DNA of 64,000 nucleotides from positions 248,001 to 312,000 of the forward strand of contig NC_050471.1 in NCBI RefSeq assembly GCF_013373865.1. Reading direction: 5' to 3'. The translations under genes and the position numbers were made by a program. Under the pieces are notes generated by a model. It did no database searches and was not told where the DNA came from. It saw only the letters and a list, made by a program, of their open reading frames with translations. Shown piece after piece: positions 63,931-64,000 of the stretch (its first letter is position 1; each line of letters opens with the position of its first letter). The stretch is from Monomorium pharaonis (taxonomy: Eukaryota > Arthropoda > Insecta > Hymenoptera > Formicidae).

Positions 63931-64000
63931 CCCCCTACACACACACGCACGCACACACACACACACGCGCGCGCGTAGAGAGAGAGAGAGAGAGAGAGAG
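63931..64000. repeat. (AC)n-(GC)n-(AG)n microsatellite at window end
   Basis: CA run, GC run, then an AG run continuing past the window edge. Confidence 0.95.

Noticed and set aside
63571..63966. 131-codon minus-strand frame with poly-Pro/Gly runs
   Set aside because: Overlaps two other frames in low-complexity DNA; none has a domain.

Overview
This is AT-rich eukaryotic DNA, almost certainly from an insect. A hymenopteran such as an ant is my best guess, inferred from the mix of elements: an intact non-LTR retrotransposon with endonuclease, RT and RNase H domains, mariner and IS630-type relics, TTAA and TTA/TA target-duplication families, Helitron-like termini and many TC/GT microsatellites. 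I see no complete host protein-coding gene. The window is an intergenic or deep-intronic graveyard of transposable elements, with a few GC-balanced islands that may be regulatory DNA or lone exons.

Layout. At 1-7020 there are fold-back repeats and small terminal-inverted-repeat (TIR) elements; one MITE (4839-6232) is split by a second element (5021-5974), and a related copy at 32363-32830 shows the empty site. At 7036-12230 lies a full-length non-LTR retrotransposon with two long ORFs, an (ATT)n tail and a perfect 15-bp target duplication; it looks recently inserted. From 12246 to 23690 the sequence is AT-rich with fold-backs, pyrimidine/purine tracts and a GC-balanced island (19381-19856) carrying a perfect RFX-type X-box palindrome. 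From 23692 to 31000 come hAT-like ends, a small element built of 16-bp periodic arms, a 5S-rRNA-derived repeat, a large palindrome, a 1-kb TIR family and a decayed IS630-type transposon. From 32363 to 41340 there are a candidate solo LTR, nested TIR elements (one holding a second 5S-derived repeat), and head-to-head mariner relics.

41345-47331 is the most unusual block: a roughly 6-kb inverted repeat with 2-kb arms whose inner halves are CpG-rich and built of repeated modules. One arm carries a short reading frame with a signal-peptide-like start running into a consensus splice donor. From 48523 to 54840 there are another copy of the 1-kb TIR family, a TTAA element with a coding remnant, a nearly perfect 300-bp-arm fold-back, a 70-bp minisatellite and a second periodic-arm element (15-bp period). 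From 57047 to 59402 there are tandem Helitron-like copies and a 5'-truncated LINE RT pseudogene. The rest (59403-64000) holds a GC-balanced stretch without recognisable genes, another TIR element, a hairpin and terminal microsatellites.

The only genes that clearly work together are ORF1 and ORF2 of the retrotransposon. ORF2 has no AUG before its endonuclease domain, and the short ORF1/ORF2 overlap contains one heptamer of the -1 frameshift type. The two periodic-arm elements (24369-24709 and 54360-54835) share a GC-rich core but have arms of different period, and are my best candidate for an undescribed element family. All boundaries and homologies were read by eye; no alignment or database search was run.
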